Counted from the first letter of the stretch, positions 22,791-33,880 are shown. The stretch: DNA of 64,000 nt from Paralithodes platypus (GCA_032716605.1 CM064569.1:14816713-14880712), one strand, 5' to 3'. Translations and numbers: made by a program. Notes: generated by a model from the sequence alone, not told the origin.

Positions 22791-23235
22791 GTTAATAGTA
22801 TTATATTATTATTATCATCAGGATTAATATCAAAGTCACATAAAAAGTTAGATATATATTTAATAATTAGTTAAATGTATTTCTTAACCACGTAACATTG
22901 AGGTTTGATTATGAGTAAATTAAGTTACAGGATCGCTTCATAGATTCGATTCAGGTCTCACTCAAATAATATGAAAAGCAAAATAATATTTTGAAGCTAA
23001 AAGAATTTTCTTCAGCTTAGGAAATCACTAGAAGGAACATTGAAACAGCCATGTTAGTCTAAGGCGATATTACTAATATGAGACAATAGCATCACCGTAC
23101 TAAGCACCGTTAAGCAATGTAAGCTTAATTCAAAGAAAATTAAAGAACTCTTAAGTATTAATATAAAACAATAGTATTACTTTCATCATAACCCAACTAC
23201 TTAAAGAGTTGCTTTAGTCCACAAGTTAGTCAACT
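22791..23235. other. unassigned spacer inside the expanded B element
   Basis: AT-rich, no gene. Confidence 0.4.
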
Positions 23236-23633
23236 AAAATAGTTAAGTACATAATAGTAGCGTTTAACGTTAATTCCCAATCAAAGAGTTAAGTACATAA
23301 TAGTAGCGTTAACGTTAATTCCCAATCAAATAGTTAAGTACATAATAGTATCGTTAACTTTAATTCCCAATCAATATAAGTACATAATAGTAGCGTTAAC
23401 GTTAATTCCCAATCAAATAGTTAAGTACATAATAGTAGCGTTAACGTTAATTCCCAATCAAATAGTTAAGTACATAATAGTAGCGTTAACGTTAATTCCC
23501 AATCAAATAGTTAAGTACATAATAGTAGCGTTAACGTTAATTCCCAATCAATAGTTAAGTACATAATAGTAGCGTTAACGTAGTCCCCATCAAATAGTTA
23601 AGTACATAATTGCGTTAACGTTAATTCCCAATC
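23236..23633. repeat. 45-bp minisatellite, about 9 copies
   Basis: The unit reads AAATAGTTAAGTACATAATA then GTAGCGTTAACGTTAATTCC and CAATC. It contains GTTAAC and GTTAAT. The first and last copies are degenerate. Confidence 0.95.
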
Positions 23634-24111
23634 ACATATCTCACTAACCAACATAACGTAAGTGTTTACACCGAACACACTTAACACACACTTATATAAT
23701 CTGACTGACAGTCACAATCCCATTATAATACTTCACCCCGTCTTCCTCCAGCTGCAAGTTCACCTTCCCAACTCCAAATAAGACTGATTTGAATGCCCAC
23801 TACTCGGGTCTTATATACTAAACAATGATGGTGTAGGAACGAATCAGGAGGCGAGTGATGGTGCGCGCCCCTATCACAGCTCCTCGAGTTGCGTAGCAGG
23901 TGCGTGGTCCAATGGAGTCTCCTGGCGTCGATCATACGTCCTAGCGTCGGGTCATCGAAGTAGTTTGCAGGGTTCCCTATGACTCACGCAGGTGTGAAGG
24001 CTTGTGTGCTGGTATGCGGACGAGCTGGTTTCCCCCTCGCTGGTTCGCTCGCTGGTCTGCTTCGCCCCCTGGGTAGTTTGGCACTCCTTCAACTCTTAAT
24101 TCTAACTCTAA
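23634..24111. other. unassigned GC-richer sequence before the 28-bp array
   Basis: No gene. The 'ctcgctggttcgctcgctgg' patch (24037-24056) is an internal duplication. Confidence 0.4.
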
Positions 24112-25274
24112 AATAAACATACAGGGCTCCGTGTGTCAGAATAAACATACAGGGCTCCGTGTGTCAGAATAAACATACAGGGCTCCGTGTGTCAGAATAA
24201 ACATACAGGGCTCCGTATGTCAGAATAAACATACAGGGCTCCGTGTGTCAGAATAAACATACAGGGCTCCGTGTGTCAGAATAAACATACAGGGCTCCGT
24301 ATGTCAGAATAAACATACAGGGCTCCGTGTGTCAGAATAAACATACAGGGCTCCGTGTGTCAGAATAAACATACAGGGCTCCGTATGTCAGAATAAACAT
24401 ACAGGGCTCCGTATGTCAGAATAAACATACAGGGCTCCGTGTGTCAGAATAAACATACAGGGCTCCGTGTGTCAGAATAAACATACAGGGCTCCGTGTGT
24501 CAGAATAAACATACAGGGCTCCGTATGTCAGAATAAACATACAGGGCTCCGTATGTCAGAATAAACATACAGGGCTCCGTATGTCAGAATATAAACATAC
24601 AGGGCTCCGTGTGTCAGAATAAACATACAGGGCTCCGTATGTCAGAATAAACATACAGGGCTCCGTATGTCAGAATAAACATACAGGGCTCCGTATGTCA
24701 GAATAAACATACAGGGCTCCGTATGTCAGAATAAACATACAGGGCTCCGTGTGTCAGAATATAAACATACAGGGCTCCGTATGTCAGAATAAACATACAG
24801 GGCTCCGTGTGTCAGAATAAACATACAGGGCTCCGTGTGTCAGAATAAACATACAGGGCTCCGTATGTCAGAATAAACATACAGGGCTCCGTGTGTCAGA
24901 ATATAAACATACAGGGCTCCGTATGTCAGAATAAACATACAGGGCTCCGTATGTCAGAATAAACATACAGGGCTCCGTATGTCAGAATAAACATACAGGG
25001 CTCCGTATGTCAGAATAAACATACAGGGCTCCGTGTGTCAGAATATAAACATACAGGGCTCTGTATGTCAGAATAAACATACAGGGCTCCGTGTGTCAGA
25101 ATAAACATACAGGGCTCCGTGTGTCAGAATAAACATACAGGGCTCCGTATGTCAGAATAAACATACAGGGCTCCGTATGTCAGAATATAAACATACAGGG
25201 CTCCGTATGTCAGAATATAAACATACAGGGCTCCGTATGTCAGAATATAAACATACAGGGCTCCGTATGTCAGA
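24112..25274. repeat. 28-bp minisatellite, about 41 copies, with a 30-bp variant
   Basis: The unit reads AATAAACATACAGGGCTCCG then TRTGTCAG, with R either G or A. Units beginning AATATAAACATA are 30 bp and are concentrated in the last 700 bp, with the final three consecutive. It abuts the right arm of the B element. The short frames over it are artefacts. Confidence 0.97.
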
Positions 25275-25430
25275 ATATATATATATATGCTGGCTCACTA
25301 CCGCTCGCCAGGAAAATATTGACACCTGGATGGGGGTAAACATCTTAAAACAGTAGGCTGAATGGGGCCGAATGGATACAAGCCAAAGAGAGAGAGAGAG
25401 AGAGAAAAAAAGCGAGGTGGGCCCCCTTAA

Positions 25431-25963
25431 TACTAAGATGGCATATGGACCAGATGGTAATCCTCCTGTTGTACTCCAAATCTATTCTTCTCTGCTGAGT
25501 CCCTTCCTAGGCAACCTTTCCATCTGACTTCCATCTAATGTATTCCCTTTTTGCTGGAAATTTGCTCTCATTTAATCTGTCCAATTGTGCTTCTATCTTG
25601 CATCTCTAAATTGTTTGAATCTATTCCTAATTCCAAATTTCTTAAGTATTTGTCTTCCTATAATCTACTTTCATACCGACTTTAAAATCCGCCCTAAAGG
25701 TGATATCCTTTCTTATCTTACTAACTCTTGCTCAACCTTCTTTCCGGAATTCGGTGAGACCTTTTCTATTGTGCTAGACATACAGTATATAAAACCTTCG
25801 ATAGTGTCTAGCACAAATCACTTGTTTGTAAACTACCATCTTTCTAAATCTATCCCTCTCTCTGTGCCTTTATCTCCCATTTTCTTTCATAACATTCCAT
25901 TGCTATTGTTGTGGACAGCCATCGCTCACTTCCTAAACCTATCAACTCCGGTGTTCCTCAGGG
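25431..25963 (+). pseudogene. LINE2 downstream half (RT fingers and palm), plus strand
   Basis: Resumes the LINE2 ORF exactly at the TTAA: 'NTKMAYGPDGNPPVVL', then 'FCWKFAL', 'SCISKLFESIPNSKFLKYL', 'GDILSYLTNSCSTFFPEFGE' and 'TFSIVLDI' across frames, and ends at 'INSGVPQG' where the F element interrupts. The coding is frame-broken by indels. The part with the catalytic YADD is not present beyond the F element. Confidence 0.85.
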
Positions 25964-26178
25964 TACAATCCCGCTAATAAGTGATGTCTCGGCACCAAGT
26001 ATGTTATGATCAATAAGTGGGATCAGCAATATCTAAGCTTCATTTCTTCATATGGAGTGAAATATACAAACATGCTCCTACACTTACCCTACCTATTCAA
26101 CATCTGACAGACATTAATACAGCACAGAGCAAGCCAAACGTAATGACAGCGGGGACATGACTTATTAGCGCGACCGTA
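25964..26178 (-). mobile_element. family F foldback (TA-flanked) element inserted in LINE2
   Basis: Inverted ends: TACAATCCCGCTAATAAGTG on the left, 'cttattagcgcgaccgta' on the right, about 215 bp, no ORF. TA on both sides suggests a Tc1/mariner-type short element. The copy at 31523-31737 is in the opposite orientation and matches along its whole length. Confidence 0.85.
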
Positions 26179-26412
26179 CATACAGTATACATATAGGAGT
26201 ATAAGGGAGAGAGTAGGGTAGGAGAGACTGGCTCCGGATGTTAATGGGTAGATAGAAAGTCAATATAGAGTAGAGTGAAAGTCTTAGATGAGTTAGAGCA
26301 GTACCCTGTCCACGTAGTACCCCCGCACATCTGTACCCTTATAGCGTAGTGGAGCATGTACAAGCCTAACTTACAGTCTCTGCATCCTGATGTACAGTAC
26401 TCTTCTCTCATG

Positions 26413-26444
<32 letters not shown>

Positions 26445-26684
26445 TTTTTTATTTTTTACTCTCAAGATTGGCAATAAGGCTTTGTTTTCTGTTATATTAT
26501 ATATTGCTTCAATGACAGTATGTTCTTGTTATTTTACCTTAGTTTTATAATTTGTAATTGTAATGAGTGTAATTTAGTTTTTTTCTTCTAATTACTATTC
26601 ATACAATTAGTAACTATATCACTAGAAATTAACATAATTTTTTTTATCCATCAAATGGTCATGAATATATTAGGCTTATCATGC
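26179..26684. other. unassigned spacer with AT microsatellite
   Basis: (AT)n at about 26413-26440. No LINE2 continuation seen past the F element and no gene. Confidence 0.5.
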
Positions 26685-26902
26685 TATAGTCTATTCGCTG
26701 TAAGTAGGCGAGAAATCATGAATTCTAACCTCTGTAACTCAAAAACGACTAGAGTAATCGAGCTAATATTTCTACCATTTGGGAAGAGTCAGTCAAGGAA
26801 TAGATGTGGAAATGTACAGCCAATATGCTCTAGCTAGCCCTTTTTGAGTTGCATAGGATAGAGGTCATGATTTCTCGCCTACATACGGCGAATAGACTAT
26901 AG
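26685..26902. mobile_element. family E foldback element, full length
   Basis: Outer ends TATAGTCTATTCGC and GCGAATAGACTATA are exact inverted complements. Long inner arms pair as well ('gtaggcgagaaatcatga' against 'tcatgatttctcgcctac'). Non-coding. The TA-rich end and length fit a mariner-type short element. Confidence 0.9.
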
Positions 26903-27018
26903 TAGTGGCCAAGGTCTTTAAGTGTACCGGTACAGTATATAGATCTTGGTCGTGGTACTGGAATACAGCTTCATATGTACACAGGCTTGTATCAGGTTTT
27001 GTGATGAGGCAGAACTCT
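26903..27018. other. spacer before the 22-bp array
   Basis: Nothing recognised. ACCGGTACAGTATATAG occurs near 26927. Confidence 0.4.
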
Positions 27019-28690
27019 TTAAAAGGGGGGGTCACCGTGTTTGTTAAGGGGGGTCACCGTGTTTGTTAAGGGGGGTCACCGTGTTTGTTAAGGGGGGTCA
27101 CCGTGTTTGTTAAGGGGGGTCACCGTGTTTGTTTAAGGGGGGTCACCGTGTTTGTTTAAGGGTGGGCACCGTGTTTGTTAAGGGGGGGTCACCGTGGGGG
27201 GTCACCGTGTCTGTTTAAGGGGGGTCACCGGGTTTGTTCAGGGGGGCCCCCTTGTTTGTTAAGGGGGGTCACCGTGTTTGTTAAAGGGGGTCACCGTGTT
27301 TGTTAAGGGGGGCCACCGTGTTTGTTAAGGGGGGTCACCGGGGGTCACCGTGTTTGTTTAAGGGGGGTCACCGTGTTTGTTAAGTGGGTCACCGTGTTTG
27401 TTAAGGGGGTCACCGTGTTTGTTAAGGGGGTCACCGTGTTTGTTAAGGGGGGTCACCGTGTTGTTAAGGGGGTCACCGTGTTTGTTAAGGGGGGTCACCG
27501 TGTTTGTTAAGGGGGGTCACCGTGTTTGTTAAGGGGGGTCACCGTGTTTGTTAAGGGGGGTCACCGTGTTTGTTAAGGGGGGTCACCGTGTTTGTGTTAA
27601 GGGGGGTCACCGTGTTTGTTAAGGGGGGTCACCGTGTTTGTTAAGGGGGGGTCACCGTGTTTGTTAAGGGGGGTCACCGTGTTTGTTAAGGGGGGTCACC
27701 GTGTTTGTTAAAGGGGGTCACCGTGTTTGTTAAGGGGGGTCACCGTGTTTGTTAAGAGGGGGCACCGTGTTTGTTAAGGGGGGTCACCGTGTTTGTTAAG
27801 GGGGGTCACCGTGTTTGTTAAGGGCGGGCACCGTTTATGGTAATAGGGGTCACCGTGTTTGTTAAGGGGGTTGTTAAGGTGGGTCACCGTGTTTGTTAAG
27901 GGGGGTCACCGTGTTTGTTAAGGGGGTCACCGTGTTTGGTAAGGGGGTCACCGTGGTTGTTAGGGGGGGCCACCGTGTTTGTTAAGGGGGGCCACCGTGT
28001 TTGTTAAGGGGGTCACCGGTGTTTGTTAAGGGGGGTCACCGTGTTTGTTAAGGGGGTCACCGTGTTTGTTGAGGTGGGTCACCGTGTTTGTTAAGGGGGG
28101 TCACCGTGTTTGTTTAAGGGGGGTCACGTGTTTTGTTAAGGGGGGGTCACCGTGTTTGTTTAAGGGGGGTCACCGTGTTTGTTAAGGGGGGTCACCGTGT
28201 TTTGTTTAAGGGGGGTCACCGTGTTTGTTAAGGGGGGTCAGCGTGTTTGTTAAGGGGGGTCACCGTTTGTTAAGGGGGTCACCGTGTTTGTTTAAGGGGG
28301 GTCACCGTGTTTGTTAAGGTGGGGTCACCGTGTTTGTTAAGGGGGGACCGTGTTTGGGGTCACCGTGTTTGTTAAGGGGGGTCACCGTGTTTGTTTTTAA
28401 GGGGGGTCACCGTGTTTGTTAAGGGGGGTCACCGTGTTTTGTTGGGTCACCGTGTTTGTTAAGGGGGGTCACCGTGTTTTGTTAAGGGGGGTCACCGTGT
28501 TTGTTAAGGGGGGTCACCGTGTTTGTTAAGGGGGGTCACCGTGTTTGTTAAGGGGGGTCACCGTGTTTGTTAAGGGGGGTCACCGTGTTTTTGTATTAAG
28601 GGGGGTCACCGTGTTTGTTAAGGGGGGTCACCGTGTTTGTTAAGGGGGGTCACCGTGTTTGTTAAGGGGGGTCACCGTGTTTTTGTTTTA
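27019..28690. repeat. 22-bp satellite, about 75 copies, derived from the family B terminus
   Basis: The unit is TTAAGGGGGGTCACCGTG plus TTTG, nearly constant, with G-run length and T-run length changes the only common differences. The first 15 bases are the inverted terminal sequence of B (GGTGACCCCCCTTAA reversed). The array runs straight into the body of a B element at about 28681. Each unit contains a TTAA target site. Confidence 0.97.
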
Positions 28691-29048
28691 ATTTTTCTCT
28701 CCTTTTCTCTCTTTCCCTGGCTTGCATCCATTCGGCCCCATTCAGCCAACTGTTTTAAGACGTTTATCCCCATCCAGGTGTCGATTTCTTCCAGGCGAGC
28801 GATAGCGTGCCAGCATTGTATGGAGAAATCCTGCTTCGCCGGAGACATGTTTCTATCGAAAAATTTACAAATTTAGCTTGCTCTCAAAACGAAAATATAT
28901 ATATGCTGACTCGCTACCGCTCGCCAGGAAATTATTGACACCTGGATGGGGGTACACGTATTACAACAGTAGGCTGAATGGGGCCGAATGGATACAAGCC
29001 AAAGAGAGAGGGAGAGAAAGAGAAAAAAAGGGAGGTGAGCTCCCTTAA
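28681..29048 (-). mobile_element. family B element body and intact far end
   Basis: 'tctctccttttctctctttc' and 'catccattcggccccattca' of the left arm, the GGCGAGCGATAGCG motif, the ATTTTTCGAT-type hairpin region, 'gctgactcgctaccgctcgc' of the right arm, and GAGGTGAGCTCCCTTAA. The near terminus is inside the 22-bp array, so the element's own end is one unit of it. Confidence 0.9.
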
Positions 29049-29243
29049 TACGAAGGGGACACACATACAATGCAAGTTCTTGCTGTTGTATTATGTATAG
29101 CTATAATATTCTATGTGTATGTCTTTAACTTAACAATAATATGTATGCATTATAAATCTGAGTATTAATAAAGAGAGGCACGCCCCCTGGGGTGTCTCGC
29201 AACCAGAAGTGAAACCCCACCACCGGAAGTGTTCAGGTGTTCC

Positions 29244-29443
29244 TTAACCCCTTCTGTACCGGTCACATAATTGTCCTTATATTCTGGCCGCTATTAGATG
29301 ATTGTATTCAGTTTAAGAAGAGCCTCCAGCAATTAACAGGCTTCGAACTTTCTCACGTAACCCATTTTGCTATCTTAGATCCTTCTTAAACTGCACACAA
29401 TCGTCTAAATTTAGCAAGAAGGAACTAAAAAGACGTCTAACAT
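29244..29443. mobile_element. family C element, right terminus degraded
   Basis: TTAACCCCTTCTGTACCGG left end, 'cagtttaagaagagcctcca' and 'gatccttcttaaactgcaca' arms, 'aaaaagacgtctaac' at the right where the expected CCGG-terminus is missing. Confidence 0.85.
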
Positions 29444-29529
29444 ACATACAGACACAACATGTCTGTGTTTATGTAAGCGTATATTGCCAAATTAATGTAG
29501 GTGGAAAATAATATCATGCAAAAGGTTCT

Positions 29530-29760
29530 ATTATATTATATATGTAAATGTATGTATATGTTTATGTATGTGTATATGTGTGCATGTGTGTATATATGTA
29601 AATGTATGTATATGTTTATGTATGTGTATATGTGTGCATGTGTGTATATATGTAAATGTATGTATATGTTTATGTATGTGTGTATATATGTAAATGTATG
29701 TATATGTTTATGTATGTGTATATGTGTGCATGTGTGTATATGTATGTATACGTATATATA
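29530..29760. repeat. about 54-bp GTAT-rich tandem repeat, 4 copies
   Basis: 'tatgtaaatgtatgtatatg', 'tttatgtatgtgtatatgtg', 'tgcatgtgtg' repeats; the third copy lacks a part. Confidence 0.9.
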
Positions 29761-30000
29761 TGTTCACAATTTTGTTGTCGGAACATGTGAGTAAGACTGA
29801 TATTGAGGCGCCTTTTAAAGAGAGTATTTCTCTCAAAGGGCACAGCCATATATTATATTCTACATAGGTATATATTGTATACTACTTTTTGGCTAAATAA
29901 ACATTTCAATTTCAATTCAATTTCAATTTCAAACATACAGAACACAAAACATATCAAGACTAAGACCTCTATCTCTCTCTCTCTCTCACGCTAAAAACAC

Positions 30001-30665
30001 CAAACACACACACGCTCATAGCCTCACAATTCACCACACAACACACGGATAACTCCTACACAACCCATCCCACATACACAAACACACACACACACACCCA
30101 TACACACACACACAACACACACCCATACACACACACACAAACAACCCACATACACACACACACACACGCCCATACACACACACATACACCCCCCCCACAC
30201 GCATACGCAAACAAACACACACACAACACACACCCATACACACACACACAAACAACCCACATACACACACACACCCATACACTCACACATACCCCCCCCC
30301 CCACACGCATACGCAAACAAACACACACACAACACACACCCATACACACACACACAAACAACACCCACATACACACACACACACACACACCCATACACAC
30401 ACACATACCCCCCCCCCACAACCAAACGCAAACAAACACACACACAACACACACCCATACACACACACACACCCATACACATACACACACACATACCACC
30501 CCCCCCCCACACGCATACGCAAACAAACACACACACAACACACACCCATACACTCACACACACACACATACATACACAGACACACACACACCCATACACA
30601 CACACACAACACACACACACCCACACACATACCCACCCACACACACACCCACACCCACACCCACC
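30001..30665. repeat. CA-rich composite repeat, about 115-bp periodic
   Basis: Cassettes of (CA)n separated by CCCCCCCC and 'cacgcatacgcaaacaaac' recur at about 30190, 30300, 30410 and 30510. The 146-214 codon minus-strand frames are only Cys/Val/Gly strings of the repeat. Confidence 0.95.
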
Positions 30666-30729
30666 CACAGGTAAGAGGGTTAGACAAGCAAGGTACCAAG
30701 ACTAACAAGAAGCAGGGAAGCAAGGTATT

Positions 30730-31099
30730 ACAAGGGGGTACTACTCGGTTTTCTGGAATATTAATTCATTTATTAATTTATTATATAGTTTCATCGCTAG
30801 ACCTTTATCAAGCTTAAACAAACACGACCTAGACCCCCCTTCAAGACAAAATTTGTAAATTTTTCGATAGAAAAATATCCCGGCCAAAGACCGGTTCCTC
30901 TTAATATTACAGGCTTGCTATCGCTCGCCAGGAAAAAAATGACACCTAAATGGCACGAAAGATATTGAAATTGACAACGAAATGGGGCAAAAGGTATTAA
31001 AATCGCCAAACTAATGAAAGGAAAGTCTTAAAATGTCAAAACTAATATTCTAAACATGAGGGAGAAGGGGTCCATAAAAAGCGAGTAGTACCCCCTTAA
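30730..31099 (-). mobile_element. family A element, minus orientation, near full length
   Basis: Left end ACAAGGGGGTACTACTCGG (TTAA decayed), right end GCGAGTAGTACCCCCTTAA. Contains ATTTTTCGATAGAAAAAT, CCGGCCAAAGACCGG and GGCTTGCTATCGCTCGCCAG. Note that this copy has the TAGTACTCG terminus on both sides, so its left end seems to have been copied from the other end. Confidence 0.88.
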
Positions 31100-31198
31100 G
31101 AGTATTGCGTTACCGGGAGCTAGGACAGGTAATTGGGTAACCTTATACCTTACACTGCGTTCAGGGTCACGCACACACATACGCATACACAAACAGTA

Positions 31199-31199
31199 C

Positions 31200-31231
<32 letters not shown>
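31199..31231. repeat. CA microsatellite
   Basis: (CA)n of about 33 bases. Confidence 0.95.
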
Positions 31232-31232
<1 letters not shown>

Positions 31233-31265
31233 CATAATACACATAGAAACAGCACAACACACATA

Positions 31266-31473
31266 TTAACCCCTTCGGTACCAGGACATCTTTTTAACAT
31301 TATTACTATTAGACAATTTTATTCAGTTTAACATGAGCCTCCAGCAATTAACGGGCTTCAAACTATCTCACTTAACCTTTTTTACTACCACAGATCCTTT
31401 TTAAACTCCACAAAATCCCCTAAATATAGCTCAAATAAAATATAAAAAGACGTCGCGGTACAGAAGGGGTTAA
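31266..31473. mobile_element. family C element, full length
   Basis: Left end TTAACCCCTTCGGTACCAGG, right end GCGGTACAGAAGGGGTTAA, TTAA on both sides, 208 bp. Arms: 'tattagacaattttattcag' and 'cacaaaatcccctaaata'. GACGTCGC lies near the right end. Confidence 0.92.
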
Positions 31474-31522
31474 CACTCACACAACACAATACAACACAAA
31501 TTTCCACCACATTTGTATACTG

Positions 31523-31737
31523 TACGGTCGCGCTAATAAGTCATGTCCCAGCTGTCATTACGTTTGGCTTGCTCTGTGCTGTATTAATGTCTGTCAGATG
31601 TTGAATAAGGTAGGTAAGTGTAGGAACAGGTTTGTATATTTCACTCGATATGAAGAAATGAAGCTTAGATATTGCTGCTACCAATTATAGATCAAAACAT
31701 ACTTCGTGCCGAGACATCACTTATTAGCGCGATTGTA
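31523..31737 (+). mobile_element. family F foldback (TA-flanked) element
   Basis: Left TACGGTCGCGCTAATAAG, right 'cttattagcgcgattgta'. Body matches the copy at 25964-26178 inverted. It stands directly next to the LINE2 3' tail. Confidence 0.88.
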
Positions 31738-31740
31738 CAA

Positions 31741-33880
31741 TTTTTGTTGTTTTTTGTTTTTTTCTATGTGATTGGGGGAGGCAAAAGGCAGAACTGCCTA
31801 TAGCGAGTGCCTCCCCCATAGTTGAAAGAGTGACAGGGCCAAAATCAAGGGACGTTCGAGCCAAAATGCCTGGACACACTGACTTTGAAGCAATTTAAGT
31901 CATAGGAAGAGGGAAAGACTGATTCTGGGAGAGAGTTCCAGAGCTCAGCTGTTGAGTAGAAGAAAGTTTGAGAGTAACGTTTCACTCTTGGGTTGGAGAG
32001 TTGCACAGAGTAGGGGTGGGATTGAGTTGCAAGACGGGTACCACGTGCCCTACGTAAAGGAGGTGGTATACACTGGGAAAGCTCTGAGGAACACTGATTA
32101 TTATAGTAGCGATAGAATAGCGAGAGAGATGCAACATTGCGGCGGAGAGAGAGAGATTGCAGAGAGTTGGTGAGTGGACGGGAGTTAATGATACGAAAAG
32201 CCTTCCTTTCAACTTTGTCTAGAAGAGCGGAGTGAGATGAAACTCCCCACACATGTGAACAATACTCAATACAAGGACGCACTATGCCCCTGTACAGAGC
32301 AAGAAGCTGTGCATGGGAAAAGAACCCCCTAAGGTGGTTGAGCACACCCAGCTTCTGGGAGGCTGCCTTAGCAAGACTGGTAATATGGTCCTTCCAACTG
32401 AGAGCAGAAGAAAAGGAGACACCAAGAATATTGAGAGAAGATGAAGGGTTGATTTTTGTATGTTGAAGAATAAGGGATAGTCTGCTGGGAGTTCCTTACA
32501 GGTAGATAGATGGAGAAATTGGGTTTTGGAAGCATTAAAGGTAACAAGGTTTTCTCTGCCCCAATTGGAGATAGTATTTAGATCATAATTTAAGAGTTCT
32601 ATGGCTTCATTACGTTTGTCGTTGAGGGATTGCTGGCTGGGGCGTTCTGAAAAACTAATGGAGTAGTGTAAGGTTGAGTCGTCTGCGTATGAATGGATGG
32701 GAATTGAGGTAAAGTTGAGGAGATCATTTATAAAAATTAGAAAAAGAATAGGAGATAGGACAGAGCCCTGAGGAACACCGGAGTTTATAGGGTGAGGAAG
32801 TGAACAAGGCCGTCCACAACCGCGGCTATGGAACGGCCGGAAAGGAAATTAGAGACAAAGGCACAGATGGAGGGATAGAAACCGAAGGAGGGTAGTTTAG
32901 AAATTAAAGATTTGTGCCAGACTCTAACGAAGGCTTTTGATATGTCTAGTGCAATAGAAAAAGTCTCACCGAAGTCCCGAAAGGAGGATGACCAAGAGTT
33001 AGTAAGATATGAAAGAAGATCACCAGTAGAGCGACCCTTAAGGAAGCCATACTGGCGATCTGAGAGCAGATTATGAGAAGAGAAATGCTTAAGAAATTTG
33101 GAAGCAAGAATAGTTTCAAAAACTTTAGAAAGACAAGAGATGAGAGCAATTGGACGATAGTTGGAGGGTTGAGAGCGGTCACCCTTCTTTGGGACAGGTT
33201 TAATGTGAGCAAACTTCCAGCATGAAGGGAAGACGTTAGAGGATAGACAGAGACGAAAGAGTTTGCCTAGGCAGAGAGTCAGCACGGAAGCACAGTTTTT
33301 GAGAACAACAGGAGGAACACCGTCCGGACCGTAGGGAGGAATAGCACCGGAATCATCCAAGGTGGAGTTTCTAGCAAAAGTTTGAGTGAAGAGTTTAGCT
33401 TTGTCAGAGGAGGAAGTGATGGTTGTGCCATCAGAATGGGAAAGGGGAGGGAAAGACTAGGAAGAGAAATTGTTGGAGAGATTTTTGGCTAGATGCCAGA
33501 AAGCTTGGGAAGAGCTAGAGTTGGATAGTTCAGTGCATTTATTATTGATGAAAGAGTGTTTGGCAAGTCGAAGAACAGATTTGGCTTGATTCCGGGCAGA
33601 AACATAGGAAGAATGAGAGTCTTGAGTTTTAAGGCGTCGGTACCGTTTGAATGCTTCCTCCTTATTGCGGACAGGACAGCAGTAGAACAGGCACAGGCGT
33701 GAGTAAACCAAGATTTTTTAGCATTAGTCTGAGAGAAAGAGAATGGAATGTATGCTTCCATGCCCGATAGGATTACCTCGGTAATGCGTTCAGCACTCTC
33801 CGAGGGTCCCCTCCCCGGCCACGGAAGCAGAAATCATTCCATGGGAAATCAAAGAAGTACTGCCGGAGATGTACATGTGC
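31741..33880 (-). pseudogene. LINE2: non-LTR reverse transcriptase, longest copy, frameshifted
   Basis: The RT would reverse-transcribe LINE RNA at a nicked target. Minus-strand order: tail of the endonuclease ('DFPWNDFCFRGR') near 33870-33800, linker 'SESAERITEV' and 'MEAYIPFSFSQTNAKKSW' to about 33660, 'AFKRYRRLKTQDSHSSYVSA' and 'AKNLSNNFSS' to 33457, then RT from 33360: 'YGPDGVPPVVLKN', 'PVPKKGDRSQPSNYRPIAL', 'QYGFLKGRST', 'IALDISKAFVRVWH', then after a frameshift near 32800 'GVPQGS' (32783) and 'SYADDS' (32680), then the C-terminal 'YCSHVWGVSSH' and 'LRRNVASLSLFYRYY' (32345-31845) and 3' UTR. The usual 'AFDRVW' reads 'AFVRVW' here, so a palm residue is changed. 5' truncated. Several other 3' pieces in the window come from this family. 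Confidence 0.92.

Larger units (their letters stand above)
20435..25430 (-). mobile_element. family B element inserted in the LINE2 ORF, with about 4.6 kb of later growth in its centre
   Basis: Left end CTAAGGGGGGTCACCTG (20435, TTAA decayed to CTAA) with the B arm through 'ggcgagcgatagcgagcaatc' and 'tttacaaatttagcttgctg' to about 20645. The right arm resumes at about 25275 with 'atgctggctcactaccgctc' and ends GGTGGGCCCCCTTAA. So the two arms of one B element lie 4.6 kb apart. The material between them includes a LINE1 copy, a 45-bp array and a 28-bp array. The junction on both sides is AT-repeat, the normal loop of B. Confidence 0.85.

Noticed and set aside
27019..28690. Telomere-like or G-quadruplex telomeric array
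   Set aside because: The unit is 22 bp and equals a transposon end; it is not TTAGG/TTAGGG. G runs may form structures but that does not explain the unit.
30024..30723. Long Cys/Val/Gly-rich frames on the minus strand
   Set aside because: They are translations of (CA)n cassettes in several overlapping frames at once; no codon signal.
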